Positions 17,793-29,853 are shown, counted from the stretch's first letter. The stretch: DNA of 64,000 nucleotides from Geobacter sp. (GCA_016177775.1 JACOUQ010000004.1:124001-188000); one strand, 5' to 3'. Notes: a model not told the origin generated them from the sequence alone. Numbers and translations are program-made.

Positions 17793-18113
17793 ATGTACCT
17801 GAAGAAGATCGGCGGAACGTTTTATTATTACTGTCGTGTACCGAAAGACTTGACGGGGCTCCTGATGCGAAAAGAGCCGAAGAAGTCATTGAAAACAACA
17901 GCCTGCCGCACCGCCAAGACTGCGGCAAAAACCTATGCCCTGGAGCTAGAGCGGCTGTGCGTGTATGTGAGGACCGGGATCATGGATGATGCCGCCGCCA
18001 AAATGGCGAACCACAGACCCTCTTGTGTGGGATTCCACTGCAAGACTAATTGGTACGTTTCGATCTCAGTTGTGGGGAAATGCAATGGGGGTGAATTTAA
18101 AGCACTTAGCTGA
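17793..18113 (+). pseudogene. Truncated tyrosine recombinase (DUF6538-type integrase N terminus)
   Basis: About the first 75 residues (MYLKKIGGTFYYYCRVPKDL, KSLKTTACRTAKTAAKTYALELERL) match the N-terminal SAM-like/DUF6538 region of phage-type integrases. Integrases with this start are normally some 350-450 residues long, with a catalytic R...HxxR...Y domain. None of that follows here. After MANHRPS the frame runs into unrelated sequence and stops at 106 residues. It lies 93 bases beyond tRNA-Pro, the classic place for an integrase gene. It is a relic of an integrated element that has since been lost. The remaining 18114-18185 holds nothing I recognise. Confidence 0.7.
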
Positions 18114-18185
18114 GAATAGGCGGGTCGGAAGCCGGTTTTATTTGACCAATCCTTGCGTCAGCGGTTTGCTATGCTTGCAGATAGC

Positions 18186-18216
18186 CAAAAACAAGAGAGC
18201 GGCCAAGGCCGCTCTT
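18186..18216 (-). terminator. Terminator of the atp operon
   Basis: The arms agagcggcc (18196-18204) and ggccgctct (18207-18215) are perfect complements. On the minus strand the hairpin is followed by cttgttttt. It lies 27 bases beyond the atpC stop. Confidence 0.85.
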
Positions 18217-18242
18217 CAAGGTACTTCCGGTATTGATATTTT

Positions 18243-18659
18243 CTATTTCCGCGCAGCCTTTGCAGCCACCTGAGTCCTGATCAGAGCACGCTCCAGCGCA
18301 GCCTCGTAGGCGCGGAAGTTATGATCTTCCGGGGTGAGCTTCTTGAGTGCCTCTTCTGCCCTTCCGAGTGCCGCCCTTGCGCGCTCCAGGTCGATCTCAT
18401 CGGCCCGCTCCGCGGTTTCCACGAGAACCGTGACCGTATCGTTTTCCACCTCGAAATATCCCCAGTTAACCGCGAGATGGAACACCTTGTTGTCAGCTTT
18501 ATAGGAAAGCTCACCGATCTTCAAGGAGGAAAGAAACGGCGCATGGCCGGGGAGCACGCCAAATTCTCCCAGCGAGCCGGTGGCGGTGATTTCGTCCACT
18601 TCTTCGGTCAACACTTTTTTGTAGGGGGTAACCAGTTCGAGTTTCAGCTTTTCTGCCAT
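18243..18659 (-). CDS. atpC: ATP synthase F1 epsilon subunit
   Basis: A 138-residue epsilon subunit, the last gene of the operon. The N-terminal beta sandwich has LELVTPYKKVLTEEVDEI and GEFGVLPGHAPFLSSL, and a C-terminal alpha-helical hairpin follows (RARAALGRAEEAL...), which can inhibit ATP hydrolysis. Length is normal. It is separated from atpD by a 96-base gap filled with a degenerate repeat, unlike the tight spacing elsewhere in this operon. Confidence 0.96.
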   Translation of the reverse strand: MAEKLKLELVTPYKKVLTEEVDEITATGSLGEFGVLPGHAPFLSSLKIGELSYKADNKVFHLAVNWGYFEVENDTVTVLVETAERADEIDLERARAALGRAEEALKKLTPEDHNFRAYEAALERALIRTQVAAKAARK

Positions 18660-18673
18660 GAAAAAATCCTTCT

Positions 18674-18750
18674 CGGCTAAAGGCTAATGGCTAAAGGCTA
18701 AAGGAGAATCCGATGCTCCCTTTTGCCCTTCGCCCTTAGCCCTTCGCCTG
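18674..18750. repeat. Degenerate inverted tandem repeat between atpD and atpC
   Basis: Repeats of ggctaaa/ggctaat on the left face a complementary set (cgcccttagcccttcgcc) on the right, giving a possible hairpin. Similar constructions sit in other intra-operon gaps of this window. Confidence 0.6.
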
Positions 18751-18755
18751 ATTCA

Positions 18756-21093
<2,338 letters not shown>

Positions 21094-21111
21094 TCGCTGA
21101 TCGTCCTTGGA

Positions 21112-22620
<1,509 letters not shown>

Positions 22621-22629
22621 AGAGACATC

Positions 22630-23172
22630 TCACCCCTTCTGTAATATATCGTGAATCCTTGTCAGTTGAGTCTTCACACTTCCATCAAAAACCTTGTCGC
22701 CGATCTTCGTTACCACACCGCCGATCAGCGAGGAATCAACAGTCACATCTAGCACGACCTTCTTGCCGGTCATTTTCTCCAGCGCACCCCTGATACCGTC
22801 CACCTGACCAGCCTCCAGCGGCGCTGCCGATGTAAGCACCGGGCGAACCACACCCGACAGCTCATCGGCAAGTACCCCGTAGCTGTGTTTGATCTGGGAG
22901 ACGAATTCCAGCCTGCTCTTGTCGAGGAGCAGGAAAAGGAAGTTTGCCACGGTTTGAGAGATGGCCATCTTGGCAACCAGCGCCTTGAGCACTTCCCGCT
23001 TGGCTTCGATGGCATAGGCCGGACTGGCGAATACTGCCTTCAGTTCGGGACTTGCCTTGAGAGCGCCTTCAAAGGTACCCAGATCCTTCTGGAAGCTGTC
23101 GACGGCACCTTCCTCGGCGCCCAGTTGCACGAGGGCCTTGGCATAACGTTTTGCAATAGCGTTCGTCATCAA
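22630..23172 (-). CDS. atpH: ATP synthase F1 delta subunit
   Basis: A 180-residue delta (OSCP) subunit linking F1 to the peripheral stalk. The N-terminal six-helix bundle has [16 protein letters not shown] and the C-terminal part ends [20 protein letters not shown], the typical signature. Its start overlaps the atpF stop by 4 bases (ATGA), implying translational coupling. Confidence 0.95.
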   Translation of the reverse strand: MMTNAIAKRYAKALVQLGAEEGAVDSFQKDLGTFEGALKASPELKAVFASPAYAIEAKREVLKALVAKMAISQTVANFLFLLLDKSRLEFVSQIKHSYGVLADELSGVVRPVLTSAAPLEAGQVDGIRGALEKMTGKKVVLDVTVDSSLIGGVVTKIGDKVFDGSVKTQLTRIHDILQKG

Positions 23173-23789
23173 TGCAGTTCCACCACCTTGGAAAGATATT
23201 CACCAACAAGCCGGTCCTGGTCATCCTTCTTGACCTGCTCGCGCAGGGTCTGCTCGGCAAGCTGCACGGCAAGGCGGACAGCCTCCTCGCGCAGTTCGGT
23301 CTTGGCCTTGAGGATTTCCTGCCGGGCGGCCATTTCGGCCTGCTCCTTGATCTTGGTAGCCATGGCACCGGCCTCGGCAATGATCCGCTGCTTTTCGATC
23401 TCGCCTTCCTTGCGAATAGCAACCTTGATCTCTTCAATCTCCTGGTTGGCCATGTCGAGCTTGCCGCGGTATTCGGCCAGCTTGCTCTCGGCCGCTTCCC
23501 GTGCCTGCTGGGCTTCCTGCAGCGCCTTCTCTATGCCGGTACGGCGGTCGGCCAGGGACTCCTTCATCTTCGCCTTCTTGATGGCAAACACCACGATGGC
23601 GAAGAGAACGGCAAAGTCGATGACCCGCCACATGAAATCCTTCATCTGCTTGGCAGTATCCACATGGTGGGCGCCTTCGCCCCCCTCGGAGGCGAAACCG
23701 GCGGCGGCGAGCACGAGAAGCGCGCCAACGGTGAGGATTGCTGTGGCAGCAGTGTTGAAACCTCTATCGTTACGTTTCACTGAAAACAT
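23169..23789 (-). CDS. atpF: ATP synthase Fo b subunit
   Basis: A 206-residue peripheral stalk subunit. It begins with a hydrophobic stretch ([18 protein letters not shown]) that may be a signal or leader segment. A membrane helix follows ([20 protein letters not shown]), then a long charged coiled coil with alanine-rich heptads. The extra N-terminal segment makes it longer than E. coli b (about 156). It pairs with the shorter b' encoded upstream. Confidence 0.93.
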   Translation of the reverse strand: MFSVKRNDRGFNTAATAILTVGALLVLAAAGFASEGGEGAHHVDTAKQMKDFMWRVIDFAVLFAIVVFAIKKAKMKESLADRRTGIEKALQEAQQAREAAESKLAEYRGKLDMANQEIEEIKVAIRKEGEIEKQRIIAEAGAMATKIKEQAEMAARQEILKAKTELREEAVRLAVQLAEQTLREQVKKDDQDRLVGEYLSKVVELH

Positions 23790-23791
23790 TA

Positions 23792-24217
23792 TTACAGACT
23801 CCTTCCAAGAACCTTCTGGCAGATTTCGAGCGAAATAGCGGACGCCTGCTCCTTGAGGAGAGCGCGGGCATCAGCCGTTTCCTTGGCCACCTGGGTCCGG
23901 ATGGATGCCAGGGCGCCATCCGCTTCCTTGCGCGCAGCTTCCACGATGCGCGCCTCTTCGGCTGCGGCTTCTCCCTTGAGGGCATTGCGGTCGGCAGTGG
24001 CATGCGACCTCATTTCGCGCAGGCGGGCCTCGTAGTCGGCCATTTTCTCCTGCACCTCGCGGTCAACCTCTTCGGCCTTTTCCCTTGCGCCGGAAATGGC
24101 GCCGGCGCGCTCGCCAAGCACCCTGCGCAGCGGACGGTAGAGCAGAAAGTTCAGGACGATCATCAGAAGCAGGAAGTTTATCACCTGAAAAATAAAGGCA
24201 ATGTTGATATCGATCAC
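23792..24217 (-). CDS. atpF': ATP synthase Fo b' subunit
   Basis: A 141-residue b-type subunit. A single N-terminal membrane helix (IAFIFQVINFLLLMIVLNFLL) precedes a coiled coil of about 115 residues. Two different b-type genes in tandem indicate a heterodimeric b/b' stalk. It is the first gene of the operon here. No a or c subunit gene lies nearby, so atpB/atpE must be elsewhere. Confidence 0.92.
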   Translation of the reverse strand: MIDINIAFIFQVINFLLLMIVLNFLLYRPLRRVLGERAGAISGAREKAEEVDREVQEKMADYEARLREMRSHATADRNALKGEAAAEEARIVEAARKEADGALASIRTQVAKETADARALLKEQASAISLEICQKVLGRSL

Positions 24218-24240
24218 TACAGCACCTCATTCCGTGCATT

Positions 24241-24259
24241 TTTGTATACTGTATACAAA
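24241..24259. promoter_or_regulatory. Perfect 19-bp palindrome in the atp operon leader
   Basis: tttgtatac-t-gtatacaaa is a perfect palindrome with a single central base. It lies about 35-55 bases downstream of the predicted atp start and about 25 bases before the first gene. Its shape resembles operators of GntR-type or other dimeric repressors, but the binder is unknown. Confidence 0.55.
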
Positions 24260-24300
24260 TCTTCAACCGGCCGTACCAAGCCGATGCTTAAAACAGAGGA

Positions 24301-24329
24301 TAGCTATCATAGCCCCGAACCAATGTCAA
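24301..24329 (-). promoter_or_regulatory. Promoter of the atp operon
   Basis: On the minus strand a perfect TTGACA (24324-24329) is followed after 17 bases by TAGCTA (24301-24306). The predicted start is near 24294, giving a leader of about 75 bases ahead of atpF'. Confidence 0.65.
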
Positions 24330-24389
24330 GTTTTTTTCCGTTTACAGAAAAAAGGGGCTTTGACGCTTAAGCCGAACCATGCAATTCAC

Positions 24390-25229
24390 TCACATGTCGA
24401 GCGTCTCGATAATGCGCGTCAGTTCGCGCGTATCGGCGAAGGATATCTCGATCTTCCCCCCCTTGCCGCTCGTCCGGATGGCGACCTTTGCCTTGAAGTG
24501 GCGTTTCAGGCGTTCGGCCAGATCGGCAACATGGGGATCGGCCGATTTTTTTTCAGAAGCGGGACGTTTTGCCTTCAGCTTCTTGATGAAACCCTCGGTC
24601 TCCCTGACGGTCAGATGTCGCTTGATGATCTCGTCGCGGGCAACGGCCATCTCGGCCGGTTCATCCAGGGCCAGAAGCGCCCGGGCATGTCCCATGGAAA
24701 GGCGGTCCTCCACGATGTCGCGCTTGATCTCGGCCGGGAGCCGCAGAAGCCGCAGGGCATTGGCAACGGTGGAGCGCTCCTTCCCTACCCGCTTGGCCAG
24801 CTCCTCCTGGGAGAGGTCGAACCGATCGATCAGGGCGTGATAAGCCTCCGCCTCCTCGACTGCATTCAGGTCCTCGCGCTGGATGTTCTCGATGAGCGCC
24901 ATCTCCAGCGCCGTGTCGTCGGACACGTCCTGGATGACGACCGGCACCTCGCGCAGACCAGCTTTCTGGGAGGCACGCCAACGCCGTTCGCCGGCAATCA
25001 GTTCATAGTGGTCGCCGTGCTTCCGCACCACCAGCGGCTGGATGATCCCCTTCTCCCGGATGGAGGCGGCGAGTTCGTCCAGCTTGTCGCCGGCAAACGT
25101 CTTGCGGGGCTGGTTGGCGTTCGGCTTGATCTGCTCGATTGGGCAGGAGAAGAAATTCTTCTGGTCCTCCGCCTCGCTGACCGGCAGGAGCGCGGCCATT
25201 CCCCTGCCGAGTCCGGTCTTTTTAACCAT
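24390..25229 (-). CDS. parB: Chromosome partitioning protein ParB
   Basis: A 279-residue ParB/Spo0J. The start MVKKTGLGRGMAALLP is the family N terminus, so the ATG at 25229 is used rather than one 17 codons upstream. The CTPase/ParB nuclease-fold part has NANQPRKTF and the arginine patch GERRWRASQKAGL. The helix-turn-helix for parS is in LSQEELAKRVGKERSTVANALRLL (about 140-162, only the core motif ELAKRVGKERSTVAN matters). The start overlaps the parA stop by 8 bases. Confidence 0.96.
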   Translation of the reverse strand: MVKKTGLGRGMAALLPVSEAEDQKNFFSCPIEQIKPNANQPRKTFAGDKLDELAASIREKGIIQPLVVRKHGDHYELIAGERRWRASQKAGLREVPVVIQDVSDDTALEMALIENIQREDLNAVEEAEAYHALIDRFDLSQEELAKRVGKERSTVANALRLLRLPAEIKRDIVEDRLSMGHARALLALDEPAEMAVARDEIIKRHLTVRETEGFIKKLKAKRPASEKKSADPHVADLAERLKRHFKAKVAIRTSGKGGKIEISFADTRELTRIIETLDM

Positions 25230-25992
25230 GGCTCCCCCGCTCGATGATCTCCCGCGCCAATTCCATGTAGCTGGCGGCACCGCGTGAGGTAATGTCGTAC
25301 AGCATGATCGGCTTGCCGTGGCTGGGAGCCTCGGAGAGCCGCACGTTGCGCGGGATCACGGTCTGGAACACTTTATCGCTGAAATGGGTCTTGACCTCCT
25401 CGCTCACCTGGCGGGAGAGGTTATTGCGGACATCGAACATGGTGAGGAGTATCCCGTCGATCTCTAGGGACGCATTGAGCCCCTTCTTCACCAGGTTGAT
25501 GGTCTTGAGAATCTGGGACAAACCCTCCATGGCGTAGAACTCGCATTGCAGCGGGATCAGCACGCTGTCCGCCGCGCAGAGCGCATTGAGCGTAAGAAGG
25601 CCGAGCGACGGGGGACAATCGATCAGGATGTACTCGTAATCGTCCTTGACACTTTCCAGGGCCTGGCGGAGCTTTCGTTCCCGCCCGGTTTCGGCGACCA
25701 GCTCCAGCTCTGCGCCGGCAAGGTCGGTGGTGGACGGAAGTATGAAGAGATGAGGGATTTCAGTAGGAATAACCATGGGAGCAGCGGAGGCGTCATTGAT
25801 CAGCGCGTCGTAAATGCTCTCCCGGAGTTGGCTCTTGTCGATGCCGACGCCGCTCCCCGCGTTTCCCTGGGGATCCATGTCCACAAGCAGGGTGCGCTTT
25901 TCGGCGACTGCCAGCGAAGCGGCCAGGTTGACGGCGGTGGTGGTCTTCCCCACTCCACCTTTTTGATTGGCGATGCAGATTATCTTGGCCAT
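25222..25992 (-). CDS. parA: Chromosome partitioning ATPase ParA/Soj
   Basis: A 256-residue deviant-Walker ATPase. The N terminus MAKIICIANQKGGVGKTTTA holds the deviant Walker A (KGGVGKT). LLVDMDPQGNAGSGVG and YILIDCPPSLGLLTLNAL are the other ParA signatures. It forms the chromosomal segregation pair with the overlapping parB. Placement directly upstream of the atp operon fits an origin-proximal chromosomal region in many bacteria; no gidA or dnaA is present here to confirm that. Confidence 0.96.
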   Translation of the reverse strand: MAKIICIANQKGGVGKTTTAVNLAASLAVAEKRTLLVDMDPQGNAGSGVGIDKSQLRESIYDALINDASAAPMVIPTEIPHLFILPSTTDLAGAELELVAETGRERKLRQALESVKDDYEYILIDCPPSLGLLTLNALCAADSVLIPLQCEFYAMEGLSQILKTINLVKKGLNASLEIDGILLTMFDVRNNLSRQVSEEVKTHFSDKVFQTVIPRNVRLSEAPSHGKPIMLYDITSRGAASYMELAREIIERGSHG

Positions 25993-26212
25993 GGTTTAGA
26001 TTCTTAGTGAGAAGAAATTGGATGCGGCAGGTTATGCGTCGACTACCTAGAAGGCGTTGGAAATTACCACAAAAAATCGTTTTTTGGAAGGGAATTTTCA
26101 GAGTCCGGCAATGGCCGGTTTTTGACCTTGGTCAAATCCTTTCAACTCCGTTTCGGATAGTTTTGAGGCAGTGCCGCGCTTTCGCCCAATCAGCCGATGT
26201 CCAGGAGTTTCC

Positions 26213-26473
26213 ATGAAAAGAACCGTATTCTCTTTCCTCATCCTCCTCTTAACCCCGATCTGTTCAATGGCCTTCGAATGCAACGTCTGCCACAGCAAGA
26301 ACCCCGCCATGGTCAAGATGCACAAGGCCGTCAAGGGACGGAACTGCTTCGATTGTCACAAGATCGGCGAAAAGCTGATGGGGAAAGCCCAGCCCAAGGA
26401 CCGCGATTCGCTGCTCAAGCGCCGCTCCACCGATCCGCTTTGCGTTGAATGTCACGCTTCCAAAGCAAAATAG
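26213..26473 (+). CDS. Small periplasmic tri-heme cytochrome c
   Basis: An 86-residue protein: a signal peptide (MKRTVFSFLILLLTPICSMA) followed by a mature part of about 66 residues with three CxxCH heme-attachment motifs, CNVCH, CFDCH and CVECH. Size, heme count and lysine content resemble the PpcA/c7 family of Geobacter periplasmic electron shuttles. The heme spacing is not identical and a fourth motif is absent. The start at 26213 follows CAGGAG. It sits about 100 bases upstream of a heme-binding sensor gene. Confidence 0.88.
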   Translation: MKRTVFSFLILLLTPICSMAFECNVCHSKNPAMVKMHKAVKGRNCFDCHKIGEKLMGKAQPKDRDSLLKRRSTDPLCVECHASKAK

Positions 26474-26535
26474 CCTTTCCCGCTTGAACAAAATATCGGG
26501 CAGATGCTCCCCCTGTCCGCCTTAAACCAGTTGCA

Positions 26536-26581
26536 CATCCCGCAACTCCGGCTATACTTCCCTGAAAGGAGTTGCGGGATG
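26536..26581 (+). promoter_or_regulatory. Perfect 14-bp inverted repeat covering the RBS and start codon
   Basis: catcccgcaactcc (26536-26549) is the exact complement of ggagttgcgggatg (26568-26581), with an 18-base loop. The right arm contains both the Shine-Dalgarno GGAG and the ATG of the following heme sensor gene. In mRNA this would bury the translation start. It could also act as a DNA operator. Confidence 0.75.
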
Positions 26582-27799
26582 CGCTGGTTCTCCAATCTCA
26601 AAATCCAGACAAAGTACAATATCATCGTCTCCTTCATCCTTATGGCGCTGCTGGGGATCAATGCCCTGTCCGATTACGTGCGCCAGCAATCCCTGGTCAC
26701 CAGAAGCGCGGTGGACAACGCCCGAAGCCTGGCCAAGCAGATCGTGGAGACCCGCGACTACATGTCCAGCGTTGTACGTGGAGAGCCGGAGCATAACTAC
26801 TCCCTGGTTCCGCAGGTCGTTGCTACCCAGGTGGCGAAACGTATCACCACCGGCAGCAACTATTATGTAAGGCAGGTTTCTCTCCGCTATCGCAACCCCG
26901 ACAACCGCCCCGACCCGTACGAAAGCACCATGCTCCGCAGATTCGCCGGGGAGGGAATCCGCGAGACCTATGAAATACAAAAGATAGAGGGGATCAAGTA
27001 TTTCCGATACCTGCTGGTGATGCACGCCGAGGAATCATGCCTGGAATGCCACGGCAGATACGAAAAGGCCCCCCGCTTCGTGCAGGAGCGCTTCCCGCCG
27101 GGCCATTATTCCTACAATTACAAGCTGGGCGAGGTCATCGGGGCGGTATCGGTTCGCATACCCCTGGCAGACCTTTACAAGAAGATCGGCCTTAATCTAA
27201 AGCGCGACCTGGCCGTTGTCAGCGGGGTATTCCTGCTGCTGATCCTGTTGATGGGGGCTCTCATCAGACGCGCCATCATCGACCCGGTCAAGACGGTTTC
27301 CAGCGCCATCAGCTCTGTAACGGTCACGGGCAATTTCAAGGAGCGGATTTCCGTGGCCCGCGGCTCCTCAGACGAGATCGGCGAACTGGTGACCGCCTTC
27401 AACCAGCTGATGGAGGAGATGGACCGCAAGACCAAGCAGAGTCATGAGGCAGAGGAGCGTTACCGGAAACTTATCGAGATCGCCCGCTCGGCCGTGGTGT
27501 CGTTCATGGAGGACGGCAAGATCATCATCGCCAACAAGCGGGCCGAGCAGTTGCTGGGGGTTGCAAGGCAGGACATGCTCGGGGTCTCCATCTTCGATTT
27601 CATTGAGGAAGGGAATCAACTGCGGGAAGGGATCGGGGAATTCATCCGCACCGGCAAGGGGGGAGGGATCGGGGAAACCCAGCCGTTAAGGGTCCGGAGC
27701 GTGACAGGCAAGATAATGCCAATAGAAATGGCCCTTTCCGTCTCCTGGTCGGAGGACAAGGCGATCTTCACCGCCATCCTGCGGGAGCAGGGAGATTAG
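26579..27799 (+). CDS. Membrane heme-binding sensor: DUF3365-HAMP-PAS, no output domain
   Basis: A 406-residue membrane protein. A transmembrane helix (about 13-33) is followed by a periplasmic DUF3365-like domain of about 170 residues with one heme motif, CLECH. A second helix (about 215-235, VVSGVFLLLILLMGALI) leads to HAMP (about 235-290) and a C-terminal PAS domain (about 295-400). It ends there: no histidine kinase, methyl-accepting, GGDEF or other effector follows. c-type heme in the periplasm suggests redox or ligand sensing. The start at 26579 is chosen because GGAG precedes it and MRWFSNLKIQTKY leads straight into the first helix; the upstream in-frame 25 codons overlap the hairpin and look non-coding. 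Confidence 0.85.
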   Translation: MRWFSNLKIQTKYNIIVSFILMALLGINALSDYVRQQSLVTRSAVDNARSLAKQIVETRDYMSSVVRGEPEHNYSLVPQVVATQVAKRITTGSNYYVRQVSLRYRNPDNRPDPYESTMLRRFAGEGIRETYEIQKIEGIKYFRYLLVMHAEESCLECHGRYEKAPRFVQERFPPGHYSYNYKLGEVIGAVSVRIPLADLYKKIGLNLKRDLAVVSGVFLLLILLMGALIRRAIIDPVKTVSSAISSVTVTGNFKERISVARGSSDEIGELVTAFNQLMEEMDRKTKQSHEAEERYRKLIEIARSAVVSFMEDGKIIIANKRAEQLLGVARQDMLGVSIFDFIEEGNQLREGIGEFIRTGKGGGIGETQPLRVRSVTGKIMPIEMALSVSWSEDKAIFTAILREQGD

Positions 27800-27820
27800 T
27801 GAACTTTGGGGGCGAACTCA

Positions 27821-27866
27821 AAAACAGGAAAGGGGACGATTGAATGTCGTCCCCTTTCTTGTTTAC
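27821..27866 (-). terminator. Strong terminator ending the 6S RNA gene (possibly bidirectional)
   Basis: The arms aacaggaaaggggacga and tcgtcccctttcttgtt form a 17-bp stem with one G-U type mismatch. On the minus strand it directly follows the 6S RNA. On the plus strand it would end the heme sensor transcript. Confidence 0.85.
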
Positions 27867-27867
27867 T

Positions 27868-28054
27868 CTCTCCGCCTGTGCCGTTGGTTTAAGGGGCCTC
27901 AAAGCGAGTTCCCATAAGGTGGGTGTCTCTGTACCGCTTCAGGCAGTTCCCGCAAGGCGGGCAGCTCACCGCGGCAGGGAAAGACCCCGCTGATGTAATT
28001 ATTCCGCTTGGGCGCATCAACCTCACGGACACCGCAGAGAGAAGTCTGTACGTT
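27868..28054 (-). ncRNA. ssrS: 6S RNA
   Basis: A gap with no plausible gene folds into the 6S architecture. A closing stem pairs ctctctgcggtgtccgt at the 5' end with acggcac...gcggagagag at the 3' end. A central bubble follows, then a long irregular hairpin with an apical cccgc-ctt-gcggg loop. Landmark segments ccgcggtgagc and acacccacctt resemble the corresponding segments of the E. coli RNA as I remember them (gcggttggtgagc, acacattcacctt). A promoter precedes it and a terminator follows. 6S RNA binds sigma-70 RNA polymerase in stationary phase. Exact ends are estimated. Confidence 0.82.
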
Positions 28055-28060
28055 GAATTC

Positions 28061-28089
28061 AGTTTATCGCTCCCCCCGGCGGAAATCAA
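28061..28089 (-). promoter_or_regulatory. Promoter of the 6S RNA gene
   Basis: On the minus strand TTGATT (28084-28089) and TAAACT (28061-28066) are separated by exactly 17 bases. The -35 element overlaps the stop codon of the upstream DAHP synthase gene. Confidence 0.6.
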
Positions 28090-29111
28090 GCATCTTTTTG
28101 TGCAAAACCGAGGAATGAGATTAGCCCAGCCACCTCCTCCATCAGCTTCTCGAACCCCTGGAAGGTAAGCGATTGCGGCCCGTCGGAGAGGGCCTTTTCC
28201 GGCTCGGGGTGCACCTCCACCAGGAGGCCATGGGCGCCGGCGATCAACGCCGCCTTGGACATCGGCGCCACGAGGCTCCGCTTGCCAGTGGCGTGGGATG
28301 GGTCGACCATGATCGGAAGGTGGGAGAGTTCCTTGACCAGGGGAACCACGGCAAGGTCCAGGGTGTTGCGGGTGGCGGTCTCGAAGGTGCGGATCCCCCT
28401 TTCGCAGAGGATGACATGCGAATTCCCCTCGGCCAGGATGTATTCGGCGGCGGCAAGGAACTCCTCGATGGTGGCGCTCATCCCCCGCTTGAGGAGCACC
28501 GGCTTGCGGATCCGCCCCAACTCCCGCAGCAGGTCGAAATTCTGCATATTGCGCGCCCCCACCTGGAGGAGGTCGGCATACTCGGCCACCAGCCCCACGT
28601 TGTCCGGGCTCATCACCTCGGTGACGATGGGGAGCCCGGTCTCCTCCCGCGCCAGGGCCAGAAGCCGCAGCCCCTCCTCACGGAGTCCCTGGAAGGTATG
28701 GGGGCCGGTTCTGGGCTTGAACGCCCCGCCCCGCAGCAGGTCCGCCCCCATTTTCTTCACTGCCCGGGCAGTCTTGAGAATCTGCTCCTCGCTCTCCACT
28801 GCGCAAGGGCCGGCCACCACAACCGGCCGCTTCCCCTCCCCGATCTCCACACCACCGACCCTGACCACGGTCGGCCGGGGGTGGAAATCCCGCGAAACCA
28901 TCTTGTACGGCTTGGAAACGTGGATCACTTCCTGGACGCCAGGGAGGTCCCGGATCGTCGAATCGTCCACGTAACCCTTGTTACCCAGGACTCCGATGGC
29001 GGTCCGCTCGCTTCCGGGAATCGGTGCCGCCCGCAGCCCCATTTTCTCCACCGCCCTGATGACGGCCTCAATCAGCTTTTGCCCGGCATTGTGATGCATG
29101 ACTATCAGCAC
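28086..29111 (-). CDS. aroF: 3-deoxy-7-phosphoheptulonate (DAHP) synthase
   Basis: A 341-residue type I-beta DAHP synthase, first enzyme of the shikimate pathway, condensing PEP and erythrose 4-phosphate. An N-terminal ferredoxin-like regulatory domain (residues 1-70, [18 protein letters not shown]) precedes the barrel. Barrel motifs visible are [50 protein letters not shown] and [10 protein letters not shown]. The N-terminal domain is typical of forms feedback-regulated by aromatic amino acids. Confidence 0.95.
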   Translation of the reverse strand: MLIVMHHNAGQKLIEAVIRAVEKMGLRAAPIPGSERTAIGVLGNKGYVDDSTIRDLPGVQEVIHVSKPYKMVSRDFHPRPTVVRVGGVEIGEGKRPVVVAGPCAVESEEQILKTARAVKKMGADLLRGGAFKPRTGPHTFQGLREEGLRLLALAREETGLPIVTEVMSPDNVGLVAEYADLLQVGARNMQNFDLLRELGRIRKPVLLKRGMSATIEEFLAAAEYILAEGNSHVILCERGIRTFETATRNTLDLAVVPLVKELSHLPIMVDPSHATGKRSLVAPMSKAALIAGAHGLLVEVHPEPEKALSDGPQSLTFQGFEKLMEEVAGLISFLGFAQKDA

Positions 29112-29254
29112 GGCCCCTCTCCTTCCCCCGCGAATTTCCTATCTGGTACATACCACAAATACCCCGCCGAGAAAATACATTGAATTAAATCCCGATTTAT
29201 GCAATGTTGCACCTAATTGTTACTAGGCCGTAAAATCCCCCCCAGAGGCTTTTG

Positions 29255-29539
29255 ATGCGCTTGAAAGAGGAGCAGATCGCCCGACTGTCCGAGAAGGTCC
29301 TGACAGACCTCGCCGCCAAGTCGCTCATTTCGCTGAAAAAGGAGCGCGGCATTGTTGCGACGGCGATCCGGGCAACCATTGCCGCCGACATCAACAAGGA
29401 GTTGCAGCTGGAAAAGGACGCCGAGCTCCTGCTGGAGCAGACCCTTCGCGCCATGGGGGGAAACGCCGACATCGACCGCCACAAAATGCTCCGGATGATC
29501 AAGGAAAAGCTGGCAAAGGAAAGAAAAATAGTCCTTTGA
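29255..29539 (+). CDS. DUF507 family protein
   Basis: A 94-residue, mostly helical protein of the DUF507 family, whose function is unknown. It begins MRLKEEQIARLSEKVLTDL, the typical DUF507 opening. The ATG at 29255 is preferred over the TTG codon before it. It lies 41 bases upstream of a second DUF507 gene with the same layout, so the two look like an old tandem duplication. Confidence 0.88.
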   Translation: MRLKEEQIARLSEKVLTDLAAKSLISLKKERGIVATAIRATIAADINKELQLEKDAELLLEQTLRAMGGNADIDRHKMLRMIKEKLAKERKIVL

Positions 29540-29580
29540 TTTTTTCACCATTCACCATTCACTTTTCACGGGTTTAATCC

Positions 29581-29853
29581 ATGCGCATCTCCGAAGACCG
29601 CATTTCCCACCTGGCCCACCAGATCATCGACAAGGTCTGGAAGGACGACCTCGCCGATTTTCCCGATGAATCCAGGGCCCTCGCCTGCGTCAAGGACTCC
29701 ATAACCGCCTATTTCACCGTAGAGGAAGAGGCGGATGAGCTGGTACGCAGGAAACTCGCCTCGTATGCCTCGGCCAAGATCCCCGGCAGCCGCGAATGGG
29801 AGATCCTCTACCAGAAATTTTACGCAGAGGAGATGGCAAAGCGCAAATGGTAA
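29581..29853 (+). CDS. DUF507 family protein (second copy)
   Basis: A 90-residue paralogue of the preceding gene, beginning MRISEDRISHLAHQIIDKVW. It shares the pattern of an N-terminal helix, a central acidic segment and a C-terminal basic helix (MAKRKW). Function unknown. Its stop overlaps the start of the following lipoprotein gene, so the three are probably one transcript. Confidence 0.88.
   Translation: MRISEDRISHLAHQIIDKVWKDDLADFPDESRALACVKDSITAYFTVEEEADELVRRKLASYASAKIPGSREWEILYQKFYAEEMAKRKW

Noticed and set aside
17700-18242. Direct-repeat attachment site for an integrated element
   Set aside because: I could not find a second copy of the tRNA-Pro 3' end downstream.
24390-25992. parS site near parAB
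   Set aside because: I did not see the canonical 16-base parS palindrome when reading this region; a computed search would be more reliable.
27923-28168. Open frames on both strands in the gap before aroF (also 27889-28089 minus)
   Set aside because: They overlap a sequence that folds as 6S RNA with its own promoter and terminator; no family resemblance and no ribosome binding site.
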